Source: Acinetobacter puyangensis (GTDB lineage Bacteria; Pseudomonadota; Gammaproteobacteria; Pseudomonadales; Moraxellaceae). From it: a stretch of 64,000 nucleotides of DNA. The stretch is from contig NZ_OANT01000001.1 of assembly GCF_900096995.1 (NCBI RefSeq), positions 310,001-374,000 of the forward strand, given 5' to 3'. A model generated the notes under the pieces. It did no database searches, was not told where the DNA came from, and saw only the letters and a program-made list of their open reading frames with translations. Position numbers and translations under genes: made by a program. This document shows positions 1 to 8,779 of the stretch, piece after piece (the stretch's first letter is position 1; the number at the start of each line of letters is the position of its first letter).

Positions 1-149
1 CAATCGTGATCAATGATGTCCTCGAAGTTGGGTCAGTACTGCGTTGTAGTTTGTCTGCGGACCATCGTGTGGTCGATGGTGCCGTGGCTGCTGCATGGTT
101 GTCTGCTTTCCAGCAACTCATCGAAGATCCACTGAAGTTGTTGATCTGA
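1..149 (+). CDS. 2-oxoacid dehydrogenase E2 (dihydrolipoamide acyltransferase), C-terminal end only
   Basis: The window opens inside this gene; the frame runs from base 3 to a TGA at 147-149. The 48 visible residues carry the signature of the E2 catalytic domain, SADHRVVDGA, whose His and Asp form the acyltransfer centre, followed by the usual short tail ending PLKLLI. E2 transfers the acyl group from lipoate to CoA in 2-oxoacid dehydrogenase complexes. The E3 gene starts 13 bases downstream, so the two are co-transcribed. Which 2-oxoacid (pyruvate, branched-chain, acetoin-type) cannot be told, because the E1 genes and the lipoyl domain lie outside. Confidence 0.85.
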   Translation, partial: IVINDVLEVGSVLRCSLSADHRVVDGAVAAAWLSAFQQLIEDPLKLLI

Positions 150-162
150 GTAGGGGAACATA

Positions 163-1554
163 ATGAGTAAGCAAAAATTTGATCTGGTCGTAATTGGTGG
201 CGGACCGGGCGGCTATGTTGCGGCAATCCGTGCCAGTCAGCTTGGTATGAAAACCGCAGTGGTTGAAAAAGCGGAATTAGGTGGGATCTGTCTGAATTGG
301 GGTTGTCTACCGACCAAAGCATTATTACGTAGTGCCGATGTTTTACGTCTGGTGAAACACGCAGATATATTTGGTATCGATGTTGAACAACCACAAGTAA
401 ATATTGACAAAGTGGTACAACGTTCACGCGATGTATCGGCAAAGTTACAGCGTGGCGTGGCAGGTTTACTCAAGAAAAACCAAGTGACTGTTTTTCAAGG
501 TGAGGCCAAACTGCTAGGGAAAGGTCAAATTAGTGTACAAAACATAGCATCAACACAACAACTTGATGCCACCCATATTATTTTGGCAACCGGCGCCCGC
601 GCACGTGCCATACCTAATATGCAAGTCGATGGACAGCATTTTTGGAGTTATCGGGAAGCATTAGTACCCAAGATGATTCCAAAACGTATGGTGGTCATTG
701 GTGCCGGAGCGATTGGAATGGAATTTGCCTGTTTTTATCAATCAATGGGAGCCAAAGTCACCGTGATTGAACTTACAGATCGTATTTTGCCACAAGAAGA
801 TGCTGAAATTTCAAGTACAGTTGCCAAATCATTGAAGCAAGATGGTATTCAAATCTATACAGAGTGCAAAGTTGCTCGTCATCAACTGCTTAATGACGAA
901 GTACAGCTCAGTATTGAAGGCAAGCAAAATACTCAATTGAACGCTGATGTGGTGTTGTTGGCAGTAGGGATTTCGGCCAATACCGAAAATCTCGGATTGG
1001 AAAAAACTCGAATTCAGCTTGATCGTGGTCATATCGTGACAGATGAATATTGTCGCACCAGTGAAAAAAATGTCTATGCTATTGGTGATGTTGCTGGTCC
1101 GCCGTGGTTAGCGCATAAAGCCAGTCATGAAGGTGTACTCTGTGTTGAAAAAATCATGGGGTTGGAGGTACATCCACTGGAAGTCCATAAAATTCCTGCA
1201 TGTACTTACAGCCATCCACAAGTGGCCAGTGTAGGTTATAGCGAAAAACAAGCGCAGGCCTTAGCTAAAAAAATTCGTGTTGGAAAATTCCCATTCGTTG
1301 CTAATGGTAAAGCCCTAGCAATGGAAAGCAGCGAAGGTTTTGTCAAAGTGATTTTTGATGAGGCTAGTGGTGAATTGCTGGGTGCACACATGGTGGGAGA
1401 TGAAGTAACGGAAATGATCAATGGGTATGCCATCGCACAGACCCTTGAAACCACTGAGCAGGAGTTGATGCAAACTATTTTACCGCATCCAACGATGTCG
1501 GAGGCAATGCATGAAGCAGTACTTGCTGCTTATCAACGCGCACTGCATCAATAG
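163..1554 (+). CDS. lpdA: Dihydrolipoyl dehydrogenase (E3)
   Basis: 463 residues, normal length for E3. It reoxidises dihydrolipoamide with NAD+ using FAD. Visible features: FAD-binding GGGPGG near residue 12; the redox disulfide Cys43/Cys48 in GGICLNWGCLPTK; a second Rossmann motif GAGAIGMEF near 180 for NAD; the FAD-contacting YAIGDV near 306; and the C-terminal catalytic HPTMSEAMHE with the His-Glu pair. A GGGGA ribosome site precedes the ATG. Its position directly after E2 marks it as the dedicated E3 of that complex, possibly an acetoin- or branched-chain-type complex rather than the housekeeping copy; that specificity is inference. Confidence 0.93.
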   Translation: MSKQKFDLVVIGGGPGGYVAAIRASQLGMKTAVVEKAELGGICLNWGCLPTKALLRSADVLRLVKHADIFGIDVEQPQVNIDKVVQRSRDVSAKLQRGVAGLLKKNQVTVFQGEAKLLGKGQISVQNIASTQQLDATHIILATGARARAIPNMQVDGQHFWSYREALVPKMIPKRMVVIGAGAIGMEFACFYQSMGAKVTVIELTDRILPQEDAEISSTVAKSLKQDGIQIYTECKVARHQLLNDEVQLSIEGKQNTQLNADVVLLAVGISANTENLGLEKTRIQLDRGHIVTDEYCRTSEKNVYAIGDVAGPPWLAHKASHEGVLCVEKIMGLEVHPLEVHKIPACTYSHPQVASVGYSEKQAQALAKKIRVGKFPFVANGKALAMESSEGFVKVIFDEASGELLGAHMVGDEVTEMINGYAIAQTLETTEQELMQTILPHPTMSEAMHEAVLAAYQRALHQ

Positions 1555-1647
1555 TCTGAAAGGACTTGCAGATTAGGATTTGTGAGATCACATCATGACA
1601 TGATTGTGCACGATGAGTATGGATGCATTTTTGTATGCAAATCATTG

Positions 1648-1662
1648 AATTGGTAGCCAATT
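1648..1662. promoter_or_regulatory. Palindrome upstream of MHS transporter
   Basis: AATTGG-TAG-CCAATT is a perfect inverted repeat with a 3-base centre, 25 bases before the transporter start. The gap of 132 bases after lpdA leaves room for a separate promoter. The palindrome could be an operator for the FadR-type regulator at 4850-5560, but it does not match the FadR consensus (TnGTnnnACnA), so the assignment is weak. Confidence 0.3.
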
Positions 1663-1686
1663 AAGAGAAATTACATAAGGATATAT

Positions 1687-2988
1687 ATGAATCAGGCCCT
1701 AGATAATTTAAATAAATCCGTAGATGAAACGCCCGCAATGGATGCGACGCGTAGAAAATCGCTCATGGCAAGTGGAGTAGGTAACCTTTTAGAATGGTAT
1801 GACTGGACCATTTATGCGGTTGCTTCAGTTTATATTGCTTCAGCATTATTTGATAAATCTGATCCCACTTCTGCATTACTCAGTACCTTGGCAGTATTTG
1901 CTGTAGGTTTTATTTCACGCCCTTTTGGTGGTTTTATTTTTGGGCCGCTTGCGGACAAAATCGGCAGACGTAATGTGCTGATGATTACCATGTTACTTAT
2001 GGCGGGTGCAAGTATCGTGATTGCTTTGATTCCAAGCTTTGAAAGCATTGGCTATTGGGCATCATTGATTTTAGTCTTGGCACGCTTAGTTCAGGGATTT
2101 GCTCATGGCGGAGAAACGACCACATCATATGCTTATGTATCTGAGATTGCCCCGCCAAAAAGGCGTGGCCTGTGGTCGAGTACAGTATTTTTTGCGGTTG
2201 GCTTAGGTTCTTTAACAGCAACGTTATTTCTTGCTTTACTGACATCTGTGATTCCAAAAGAAGAAATGTATGAGTGGGGCTGGCGGATTCCATTTCTATT
2301 GGGTGGAGTATTAGCCTTCTTTGCACTTTATCTCCGACGTAATATGATGGAAAGTGAGCATGTTGAAAAAATGCAGCAGGATGATAGTCCACCTTGGCCA
2401 TTCTCTAAGTTTCTAATAACGGGGTTAAAACTATTTTTCTATGAAGCTGGTTCAACCTTAACTTATTATATTTGGGTGACGGTATGTGCTATCTATGCGA
2501 TTACGCATTTAAAAATGGACCCACATGATGCTTTCGTTATGAGTTGTTTAGCGCAGCTGGTTTATTTGATTTGTCTGCCGATCCAAGGTTGGTTATCGGA
2601 TATTATTGGTCGTAAAACTAGTACGCTGATTTCATTTAGTGGTTCGATGGTGATGTTATTCCCATTGTGGGGCCTGCTTTCAAATGAGCCGTGGACTTTG
2701 TTTGTTGCACAGGCCATTGGTCTATTCTTTGTAGGCTTCTTGACTTCCAGCAAACCTGCGGCAATGTCTGAGCAAATTCCAAACCGTTATCGTACTAAAT
2801 TATTTGGTATCTTTATGTCGCTGTCAATCGCAGTGTTCGGTGGTACCGCATCTTATTTAAATACTTGGTTATATGCCAATAATCTTGAGGCTTTCTTTAA
2901 TATTTATGCAGTTGTAGTGTGTATTATTGCGATTGCTGTGGTACTAACTTGGAAAGATAATAAAGGTATTGATTTGGATAAAGTTTAA
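1687..2988 (+). CDS. MFS transporter, metabolite:H+ symporter (MHS) family
   Basis: 433 residues with about 12 hydrophobic segments. The N-terminal GNLLEWYDWTIYA and the loop 2-3 motif GPLADKIGRRNVL are typical of the MHS branch of the major facilitator superfamily (ShiA, KgtP, ProP, citrate and aromatic-acid carriers), inner-membrane proton symporters for organic acids or zwitterions. AAGGA lies six bases before the ATG. It is followed by a shikimate-dehydrogenase-like gene and an SDR on the same strand, so a carboxylated, perhaps cyclic, hydroxy acid is the most natural cargo. That is inference from context. Confidence 0.85.
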   Translation: MNQALDNLNKSVDETPAMDATRRKSLMASGVGNLLEWYDWTIYAVASVYIASALFDKSDPTSALLSTLAVFAVGFISRPFGGFIFGPLADKIGRRNVLMITMLLMAGASIVIALIPSFESIGYWASLILVLARLVQGFAHGGETTTSYAYVSEIAPPKRRGLWSSTVFFAVGLGSLTATLFLALLTSVIPKEEMYEWGWRIPFLLGGVLAFFALYLRRNMMESEHVEKMQQDDSPPWPFSKFLITGLKLFFYEAGSTLTYYIWVTVCAIYAITHLKMDPHDAFVMSCLAQLVYLICLPIQGWLSDIIGRKTSTLISFSGSMVMLFPLWGLLSNEPWTLFVAQAIGLFFVGFLTSSKPAAMSEQIPNRYRTKLFGIFMSLSIAVFGGTASYLNTWLYANNLEAFFNIYAVVVCIIAIAVVLTWKDNKGIDLDKV

Positions 2989-3030
2989 GCTTCTATCAAA
3001 GAAAGCTTTCCTTGAATAGAAGCTTTCTTT
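2987..3030 (+). terminator. Hairpins after MHS transporter (two alternative stems)
   Basis: Two inverted repeats overlap: AAGCTTCTAT (2987-2996) with ATAGAAGCTT (3016-3025), and AAAGAAAGCTT (2998-3008) with AAGCTTTCTTT (3020-3030). They share bases 3020-3025, so only one can form at a time. The second resembles an A-tract/U-tract terminator. No long T-run follows, so termination may be partial and allow read-through into the downstream dehydrogenase genes. Confidence 0.5.
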
Positions 3031-3140
3031 GGATTTAATCAACAATGTTGGTATCGGTGACGATTAAATCTCTATATACCATGTTGAATGTGTAAAAAAT
3101 AGCGAAAACATAGCGATAAAGTTTCAAGTTGAGGAACGTG

Positions 3141-3986
3141 ATGATAAATAATATTGAAGCAATGCCCATTTCTGGTAACACCAAAATCATTCCGATATTG
3201 GCCGATCCCATCGCTCATGTAGAAACCCCACGCATCATGAATATGTTACTACGTAAAGCCAATTATGATGCAGTTTGTGTGCCGTTTCAGGTAGCGGCTG
3301 GAAATCTCGGTCAATGTATAGCAAGCCTAAGATTGATTCCGACCATTGCCGGAGCCGTGGTCACTGTCCCGCATAAAATGAGTATGTCTGAATTAACCCA
3401 TGTCAAAGGTGCACAAGCGAAAATCATTGGTGCAGTGAATGCCATTCGCTTTGATTCGCAACGTCAGGTACATGGTGAAATGTTTGATGGTAAAGGTTTC
3501 GTGCAGGGTTTAATTAACTCAGATATTAATGTTGGCGCAGATTTAAGGGTATTTATGGCCGGTGCTGGTGGTGTGGCACGTGGTATTGCTTTTGCGTTAT
3601 TAGAACAAGGCGTTAAAACGCTACGTATATATAATCGTACTCAGGCGACAGCAGAAGAATTAGTACTTGCATTACAAGCCTATGCTCCAGATGCAGATAT
3701 TCAATATGCAAATGCCAACGCAGTTGATGTCGATCTATGTATTAATGCGACTTCGGCAGGTATGTTGGGTGCTTTGCAAAATATCCTGCCATTTAATATT
3801 GATGCTTTAGACCAAAAAACTTGTGTTGCTGACGTGGTCATGAATCCACCGAAAACACAAATACTCTTAAAGGCCGAAGCTAAGGGAATGAAAATCGTAC
3901 CTGGACAAGAAATGTTACTTGCACAAATTGGTCAGTTGGCTGCTTTTATTTTAGATGAACCAGAATTGGCGCTTATTCGTTTATAG
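3141..3986 (+). CDS. Shikimate dehydrogenase-like oxidoreductase (AroE family)
   Basis: 281 residues from the ATG at 3141, chosen because GAGGA sits five bases upstream; an in-frame TTG lies 12 bases earlier. N-terminal substrate domain: VTVPHK holds the catalytic Lys and MFDGKGF the Asp that pairs with it in AroE enzymes. The NAD(P) domain shows GAGGVARGIAFAL, then an IYNR segment where an Arg usually contacts the cofactor. The family interconverts 3-dehydroshikimate and shikimate or quinate. Substrate-loop sequences differ from biosynthetic AroE, and the gene sits between a transporter and an SDR, so a catabolic AroE-like enzyme is more likely than the housekeeping aroE. Confidence 0.8.
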   Translation: MINNIEAMPISGNTKIIPILADPIAHVETPRIMNMLLRKANYDAVCVPFQVAAGNLGQCIASLRLIPTIAGAVVTVPHKMSMSELTHVKGAQAKIIGAVNAIRFDSQRQVHGEMFDGKGFVQGLINSDINVGADLRVFMAGAGGVARGIAFALLEQGVKTLRIYNRTQATAEELVLALQAYAPDADIQYANANAVDVDLCINATSAGMLGALQNILPFNIDALDQKTCVADVVMNPPKTQILLKAEAKGMKIVPGQEMLLAQIGQLAAFILDEPELALIRL

Positions 3987-3995
3987 GATATCGAA

Positions 3996-4736
3996 ATGTT
4001 TAATTTTCAAGGTAAAACTGTTCTGATTACTGGTGCTTCTGGTGGAATCGCAATTAGCTGTATCAAAAAACTTTATCAGGCGGGTGCTCAGTTGGTACTG
4101 TCGGATCTGAATATTGATACCCTAGAAAAATTTACTTCAGCACTTGATCCAACTGGCGAACGTATTTTAGCTGTGGTGCAAGATGTATCGAATTCTCAAC
4201 ACGCCATTGATGTGGTTGCAGCTACAGTGGAACGCTTTGGTGGCATTGATATTGTGATTCCGTGCGCAGGCTTATATTTAGAGCGTGCTCTAAAAGATAT
4301 GTCCGATCAGGAATGGTCGAAAGTAACGGGTGTAAATTTGGAAGGGGTATTTTATACCATTCGCGCAGCCATTCCGCATTTACGTCAAGGCGGTGCAATT
4401 GTTAATGTGGCTTCAATGGCAGGTCATAAAGGGAGTTTTAACCATGGTCATTATGCAGCATCTAAAAGTGCGGTACTAAATTTAACCCGAACGTTGGCGA
4501 TGGAATTGGCGCCCAATATTCGCGTCAATAATGTGTCACCAGGTTTAATTGATACCCCCATGGTTCGTCAATTGATGGAAGAAAAAGGGGAGCAGTTGCT
4601 TGATCAAACGCCATTACACCGCCTTGGACACGCAGATGAAGTCGCAGACGCGATTTTATATTTAGCTTCTGATTTTGCTAGTTTTATTACTGGTGAAACC
4701 TTGCATGTGAATGGCGGTTTATATATCGCAAGTTAA
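3996..4736 (+). CDS. Short-chain dehydrogenase/reductase
   Basis: 246 residues, classical SDR length. Visible: cofactor motif TGASGGIA near residue 12, an acidic residue after beta-2 (LSDLN) favouring NAD(H), NVASMAG with the catalytic Ser, YAASK with the Tyr and Lys, and the C-terminal ITGETLHVNGG typical of FabG-like and polyol/hydroxy-acid dehydrogenases. It starts nine bases after the AroE-like gene and so is in the same operon; the two may perform successive oxidations of one imported compound. The substrate is not recognisable. Confidence 0.85.
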   Translation: MFNFQGKTVLITGASGGIAISCIKKLYQAGAQLVLSDLNIDTLEKFTSALDPTGERILAVVQDVSNSQHAIDVVAATVERFGGIDIVIPCAGLYLERALKDMSDQEWSKVTGVNLEGVFYTIRAAIPHLRQGGAIVNVASMAGHKGSFNHGHYAASKSAVLNLTRTLAMELAPNIRVNNVSPGLIDTPMVRQLMEEKGEQLLDQTPLHRLGHADEVADAILYLASDFASFITGETLHVNGGLYIAS

Positions 4737-4805
4737 TCTAGGCAGTACAGACGCCAATCACTAGGCATATATTTCTTAAAGTGAAAAGATCTATAGCCAT
4801 CACAA

Positions 4806-4842
4806 TCTTTCGTCTTCTTCTTCAAAGGAAGAGGACGAAAGG
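4806..4842. terminator. Hairpin between convergent genes
   Basis: An imperfect inverted repeat pairs CTTTCGTC around 4807 with GGACGAAAG ending near 4841. It lies between the SDR on the + strand and the regulator on the - strand. It could stop transcription from both sides; no strong T-run is seen on the + side. Confidence 0.4.
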
Positions 4843-4849
4843 AAGATGT

Positions 4850-5560
4850 TTATAGCGAATGTAAATCTAAACGGCGTTTATAATTGATCACGGCTGCTCG
4901 ACCTGCATCTAATAAATGCTCATCGTTATGTGCGCAGGCCTGTTCAATATCTTCGGCAAGAGTTGCATCAAAGATCAGTTTTAAATCTGCATAACCACGT
5001 TTGACTCGATCTTCGTAAACAAACGCAAAGTGTTTAAATAAGCCGACACGTGCCTGAATTTTTAAAATCATTTCTTCGAGTACATTATTTTTAGCGCCTT
5101 TGAGTAGAATGTTATAAAATTTATCTTTGTATTCCCAGCGTTGATCTACTGAACCATTTAAAAAATTCTTATCCAGTGCATTATATAATTCTTTGAGTTC
5201 TTTTTTGTCTGCTGCATTGGCATTTTTAATAAATAATTCAATCATTAAACTTTCAACTTTGGCCCGAACCAAATATAAATTGATAATGTCATCTTCAGAC
5301 AATTTAGTTACGATGGGACCTTGTGTAGACTCCACACTGATCAAATGTTCACTTTCTAACAGGCGTAAAACTTCACGGATAACTGTGCGAGAAACACCAT
5401 AACGTTCGCATAGTGTACTTTCTACCAGACGATCACCAGGCATAAAGAAGCCATCAAGGATGTCACGTTTTAACAAAGTTGTAACTTGTTGCCTAATCGG
5501 CGCTGCTTGGCGTTGAACTAAAGGCTTATCATTCATTGTTGGAACCTGAGGAATGGACAT
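4850..5560 (-). CDS. GntR-family regulator, FadR/FCD subfamily
   Basis: 236 residues. The N-terminal winged helix (about 20-85) contains LLKRDILDGFFMPGDRL and CERYGVSRTVIREVLRLLESEHL, the GntR recognition pattern. The rest is an all-helical FCD ligand domain typical of regulators that sense organic acids. It converges on the transporter/AroE-like/SDR genes and is the likely local regulator, probably a repressor released by the substrate. The 206 bases upstream hold a direct repeat AAAGTATCTG (5610-5619, 5686-5695) of unknown meaning. Confidence 0.85.
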   Translation of the reverse strand: MSIPQVPTMNDKPLVQRQAAPIRQQVTTLLKRDILDGFFMPGDRLVESTLCERYGVSRTVIREVLRLLESEHLISVESTQGPIVTKLSEDDIINLYLVRAKVESLMIELFIKNANAADKKELKELYNALDKNFLNGSVDQRWEYKDKFYNILLKGAKNNVLEEMILKIQARVGLFKHFAFVYEDRVKRGYADLKLIFDATLAEDIEQACAHNDEHLLDAGRAAVINYKRRLDLHSL

Positions 5561-5766
5561 CGTAATATTATAATACAGATAGATTTATTTTGTTGGTTTG
5601 TACTGGGACAAAGTATCTGTAAACAATTAAATTATCAAAATTATTTAAAAATAGTCAAAATTTAATTCGCTAAAAATATGTCGCAAAAGTATCTGCATAA
5701 AAATGGGTTAAGAAAGATTTTTGTACCATGATTGAAGGGCTAAGCCGGTTTTTGGCATAAACATTT

Positions 5767-6888
5767 TTATACATGTGTATTCATCCGTTGTTCAGTCAAC
5801 GCATCAAAAAAATGCAATTTTTCTGCGTTGATGCTTAGATAGAGCGGCTCTCCTGCCTGTCTGATGTCGCGTTTTTTACTGATAATAAATAACTCTTCGA
5901 CATCATGTTTGGTTTGCGGTTGGTAAGGTGATTGTAAATACGTCAGTATATGGGTTTCTGCGCCCATTTGTTCAGTGACTTGAATGGTTGCCGTGATGCT
6001 GTGTTTCTGTGGGGCTGCGACAAGTGAGATATCTTCTGGGCGAATACCGAGAATCAGGTCGCGATCCAGTAATGCTTTGATATTTTGATTATTACCAAGT
6101 GTAATTTTACAGCCATGCGTGGTGATAAAATCGTGGGGATACTGTGATGAAATTTTACCTTTTAGGAAATTCATGCTGGGTGAGCCGATAAATCCGGCTA
6201 CAAAGACATTTGTCGGTGCATCGTATATATGCAGGGGCGTACCGATTTGCTCAACTTTTCCGTCTTTTAACACCACCACTTTATCTGCCAGCGTCATGGC
6301 CTCAATTTGATCATGGGTGACATATAGCGTCGTGGTTTTCAGCGTTTGATGTAATTGTTTGAGTTCTAGCCGCATGCGGCCCCGTAATTTGGCATCCAGA
6401 TTGGACAAGGGCTCATCAAATAGAAATACCTGTGGATCACGTACAATGGCCCGTCCCATGGCAACACGTTGTCGTTGCCCACCTGAAAGCTGGCGGGGAT
6501 AACGCTCAAGAATTGCACTTAAGTCCAGCATTTTTGCGACTTGTTCGACTTTGTTTTGAATACTTTGTTTATCTATTTTTTTGAGTTTTAGCGCAAAACC
6601 CATATTTTCTGCGACGGTCATTTGCGGATAGAGGGCATAGCTTTGAAATACCATGGCAATGTCACGATGTTTGGGTTCAATATCATTAACGATTTGTTCA
6701 CCAATCTTAATATCGCCAGATTGTATGCTTTCCAGTCCTGCAATACTGCGTAGAAGCGTCGATTTACCGCAGCCTGATGGTCCAACCAATGCAACAAATT
6801 CACCATCGGCAATCTCTATGCAAATATCTTTTAAAATCTCAAGTTGACCATATCGTTTTACAATGTTTTTGAGGGTTACTTTTGCCAT
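5767..6888 (-). CDS. CUT1 ABC importer ATPase (MalK/UgpC type)
   Basis: 373 residues: nucleotide-binding domain with Walker [11 protein letters not shown]-loop VFQSYALYP, signature [14 protein letters not shown] and Walker [13 protein letters not shown], then a C-terminal TOBE/MalK-like regulatory domain (about 240-373). That extra domain marks CUT1 carbohydrate importers. It is the last gene of the sulfatase operon, 22 bases after the sulfatase-activating enzyme, and powers the two permeases encoded upstream. Such transporters import oligosaccharides, glycerophosphates or other polar sugars. The MalK type fits a sugar-like substrate, but the exact cargo is unknown. Confidence 0.92.
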   Translation of the reverse strand: MAKVTLKNIVKRYGQLEILKDICIEIADGEFVALVGPSGCGKSTLLRSIAGLESIQSGDIKIGEQIVNDIEPKHRDIAMVFQSYALYPQMTVAENMGFALKLKKIDKQSIQNKVEQVAKMLDLSAILERYPRQLSGGQRQRVAMGRAIVRDPQVFLFDEPLSNLDAKLRGRMRLELKQLHQTLKTTTLYVTHDQIEAMTLADKVVVLKDGKVEQIGTPLHIYDAPTNVFVAGFIGSPSMNFLKGKISSQYPHDFITTHGCKITLGNNQNIKALLDRDLILGIRPEDISLVAAPQKHSITATIQVTEQMGAETHILTYLQSPYQPQTKHDVEELFIISKKRDIRQAGEPLYLSINAEKLHFFDALTEQRMNTHV

Positions 6889-6910
6889 GAAGGGTTACTC
6901 GATTCTATTT

Positions 6911-7894
6911 TTATTCAGGGTTAGATACGCAACGAAAACCAATATTGGACGCACTACTGTTCGGCGTATTCGCGGTTCGCGCAGCAACACGATAACGATT
7001 GCAATAGCTGTCATGACATAAGAAAGAGCCACCTTTCAAGACATGTTGTTTGCCAGTCTCGGGGCCTTTGGGATCATGTAAATGGAGCTGTAGATGGCGC
7101 GTACTGAAATAATCGGCGCACCATTCCCAGACATTGCCAGCAACATCATATAAACCGTAGTTATTGGCAGGGAATGTGCCAATAGGTGAGGTGCCTAAAT
7201 AGCCGGTATCAGGTGTATTTTGTCCGCTGTGTTGATCCGGAAATCTGCCTTGCCATGTGTTACACATTAATTGTCGATTGGGTTGGAATGTATCGCCCCA
7301 GGCATATTTTTGCTGAATTAAACCGCCTCGTGCTGCAAATTCCCATTGTGCTTCTGTTGGTAATTGCAATTTTGCCCACTGACAAAATGCTTGAGCATCA
7401 TGCCAAGAGATATGGACTACGGGGTGATCCAGCCGATGTTGAATGGTTGAACCTTTTCCTTCAGGGCTATGCCATGCTGCATGTTCTACATAGACCCACC
7501 AGGGTGTTTCAGCGACATGTTGTGCTTGATAATGTTGCAATTGCTGTGTTTGTAAATGTTTGAAAAACACATACGATCCACCGAACTGTTCTGCTTGCGT
7601 CACATATGCAGTGGCATCAATGAACTGTTGAAATTCTGCATTACTGATTGGTTTGCTTGCAATGGCAAAGGGCGATAAGGTCACTTGTCGAACAGGACCC
7701 TCGCCATCCAAAATATTAATATCAGTATCTTCACTGCCCATCAAAAACTGTTGTTGATTTTCAAATTTAACCAGATCAAGCTGAAATACGGCATGAGCTT
7801 GTACTTGTATCTCCATTGAAGATGGACAATGCTGTTGTTGATTTTGTGGGCAGCAGCAGGGCGATTGGGTTTGTGGTGTGATAGGTTTGTGCAT
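6911..7894 (-). CDS. Formylglycine-generating enzyme (sulfatase activator)
   Basis: 327 residues of the SUMF1/FGE fold. Near the C-terminus GGSFLCHDSYCNRYRVAAR carries the two active-site cysteines, Cys293 and Cys298, spaced five apart as in aerobic FGEs. Other family blocks are present: LMGSEDTD, LPTEAQWEFAARGG, NVWEWCADY, and the closing GFRC. FGE oxidises the Cys of the CxPSR motif in type I sulfatases to formylglycine using O2 and copper. Its client is surely the sulfatase three genes upstream. The N-terminus has an odd Cys-rich stretch (Cys13-15, Cys23) that might bind metal. It starts four bases after the permease stop. Confidence 0.93.
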   Translation of the reverse strand: MHKPITPQTQSPCCCPQNQQQHCPSSMEIQVQAHAVFQLDLVKFENQQQFLMGSEDTDINILDGEGPVRQVTLSPFAIASKPISNAEFQQFIDATAYVTQAEQFGGSYVFFKHLQTQQLQHYQAQHVAETPWWVYVEHAAWHSPEGKGSTIQHRLDHPVVHISWHDAQAFCQWAKLQLPTEAQWEFAARGGLIQQKYAWGDTFQPNRQLMCNTWQGRFPDQHSGQNTPDTGYLGTSPIGTFPANNYGLYDVAGNVWEWCADYFSTRHLQLHLHDPKGPETGKQHVLKGGSFLCHDSYCNRYRVAARTANTPNSSASNIGFRCVSNPE

Positions 7895-7898
7895 AGAT

Positions 7899-8777
7899 TT
7901 ATCCTTTAACAGCCCCAGCGGTAAGACCAGAGATGAGACGACGCTGAAAGATCAATACCAAAAGAATGATGGGAATGGTGATGATGACCGAGGCTGCCAT
8001 AATCATACCCCAGGGCACTTGATAGTCGGCAATTCCGGAAATCATAGAAATGGCCACCGTTGCGGTCCGTTCGGATTCTTGACTGGTAAAGGTTAAAGCA
8101 AATAAAAACTCATTCCATGCCGTAACAAAAGCCATCAGACCTGTGGTAATTAAAGCAGGCCAGAGAGTGGGTAAAAAGATTTTAAGGATAATCGTAGGGT
8201 AGCTGGCACCATCGACCAGTGCTGCATCTTCGAGTTCTTGTGGAATGGCACGCATATAGGCGGTGATGGTCCAGATGGTAAATGGCAAGGTAAAAATTAA
8301 ATAAGAAAAACTAAGCCAGCTTAACGACAAGGCATGTGACCATTGCACGCCCAATTCAACTTGTAAAAAACTGCGCCATGCCACATACATCTGGTACATG
8401 CCCGACAATACTGCAATTTGCGGAAACATGGAAACTGCCAGGATTGTCAGTAATAAGGTTTTGCGGCCAATAAAGTCAACTCGTGCTAGTGCATAGGCCG
8501 CCAACACGCCAAAGAATAAGGATAAGCAGACCACAGTGCTGGCGATGATGACCGAGTTTAAAATATTGACGCTAAAATATTCTCTAAGAAAAATTTGACG
8601 ATAATTCTCCAAACTGGCATCAATCGGAATTAAACCAGGTTGAAAGATTGCTGTTCCGGATTGTAACGAGGTGATAATGGCATAATAAAAGGGAAATACC
8701 AGCCAGACCACCACCACCAATAACCAGAAAAAAAACAACCCACTTTTGCCTATATGTTTTGCAATGTTTTTTGCCAT
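7899..8777 (-). CDS. CUT1 ABC importer permease (MalG/UgpE type)
   Basis: 292 residues, about six membrane helices. The EAA loop EDAALVDGASYPTIILKIFLPTL, which contacts the ATPase, is at about 190-212, and the end of the protein is MalG-like. Its start lies two bases after the previous permease stop, implying translational coupling. It forms the heterodimeric inner-membrane channel with the protein encoded at 8780-9724. Confidence 0.92.
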   Translation of the reverse strand: MAKNIAKHIGKSGLFFFWLLVVVVWLVFPFYYAIITSLQSGTAIFQPGLIPIDASLENYRQIFLREYFSVNILNSVIIASTVVCLSLFFGVLAAYALARVDFIGRKTLLLTILAVSMFPQIAVLSGMYQMYVAWRSFLQVELGVQWSHALSLSWLSFSYLIFTLPFTIWTITAYMRAIPQELEDAALVDGASYPTIILKIFLPTLWPALITTGLMAFVTAWNEFLFALTFTSQESERTATVAISMISGIADYQVPWGMIMAASVIITIPIILLVLIFQRRLISGLTAGAVKG

Positions 8778-8779
8778 GG

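Noticed and set aside
1581-1592. TGTGAGATCACA, resembling a CRP half-site pair
   Set aside because: The arms are only two bases apart, while CRP/Vfr sites need six, so it is not a proper site.
1997-2401. 134-codon frame opposite the MHS transporter gene
   Set aside because: Antisense shadow of a strongly conserved membrane protein; its codons show no family signature.
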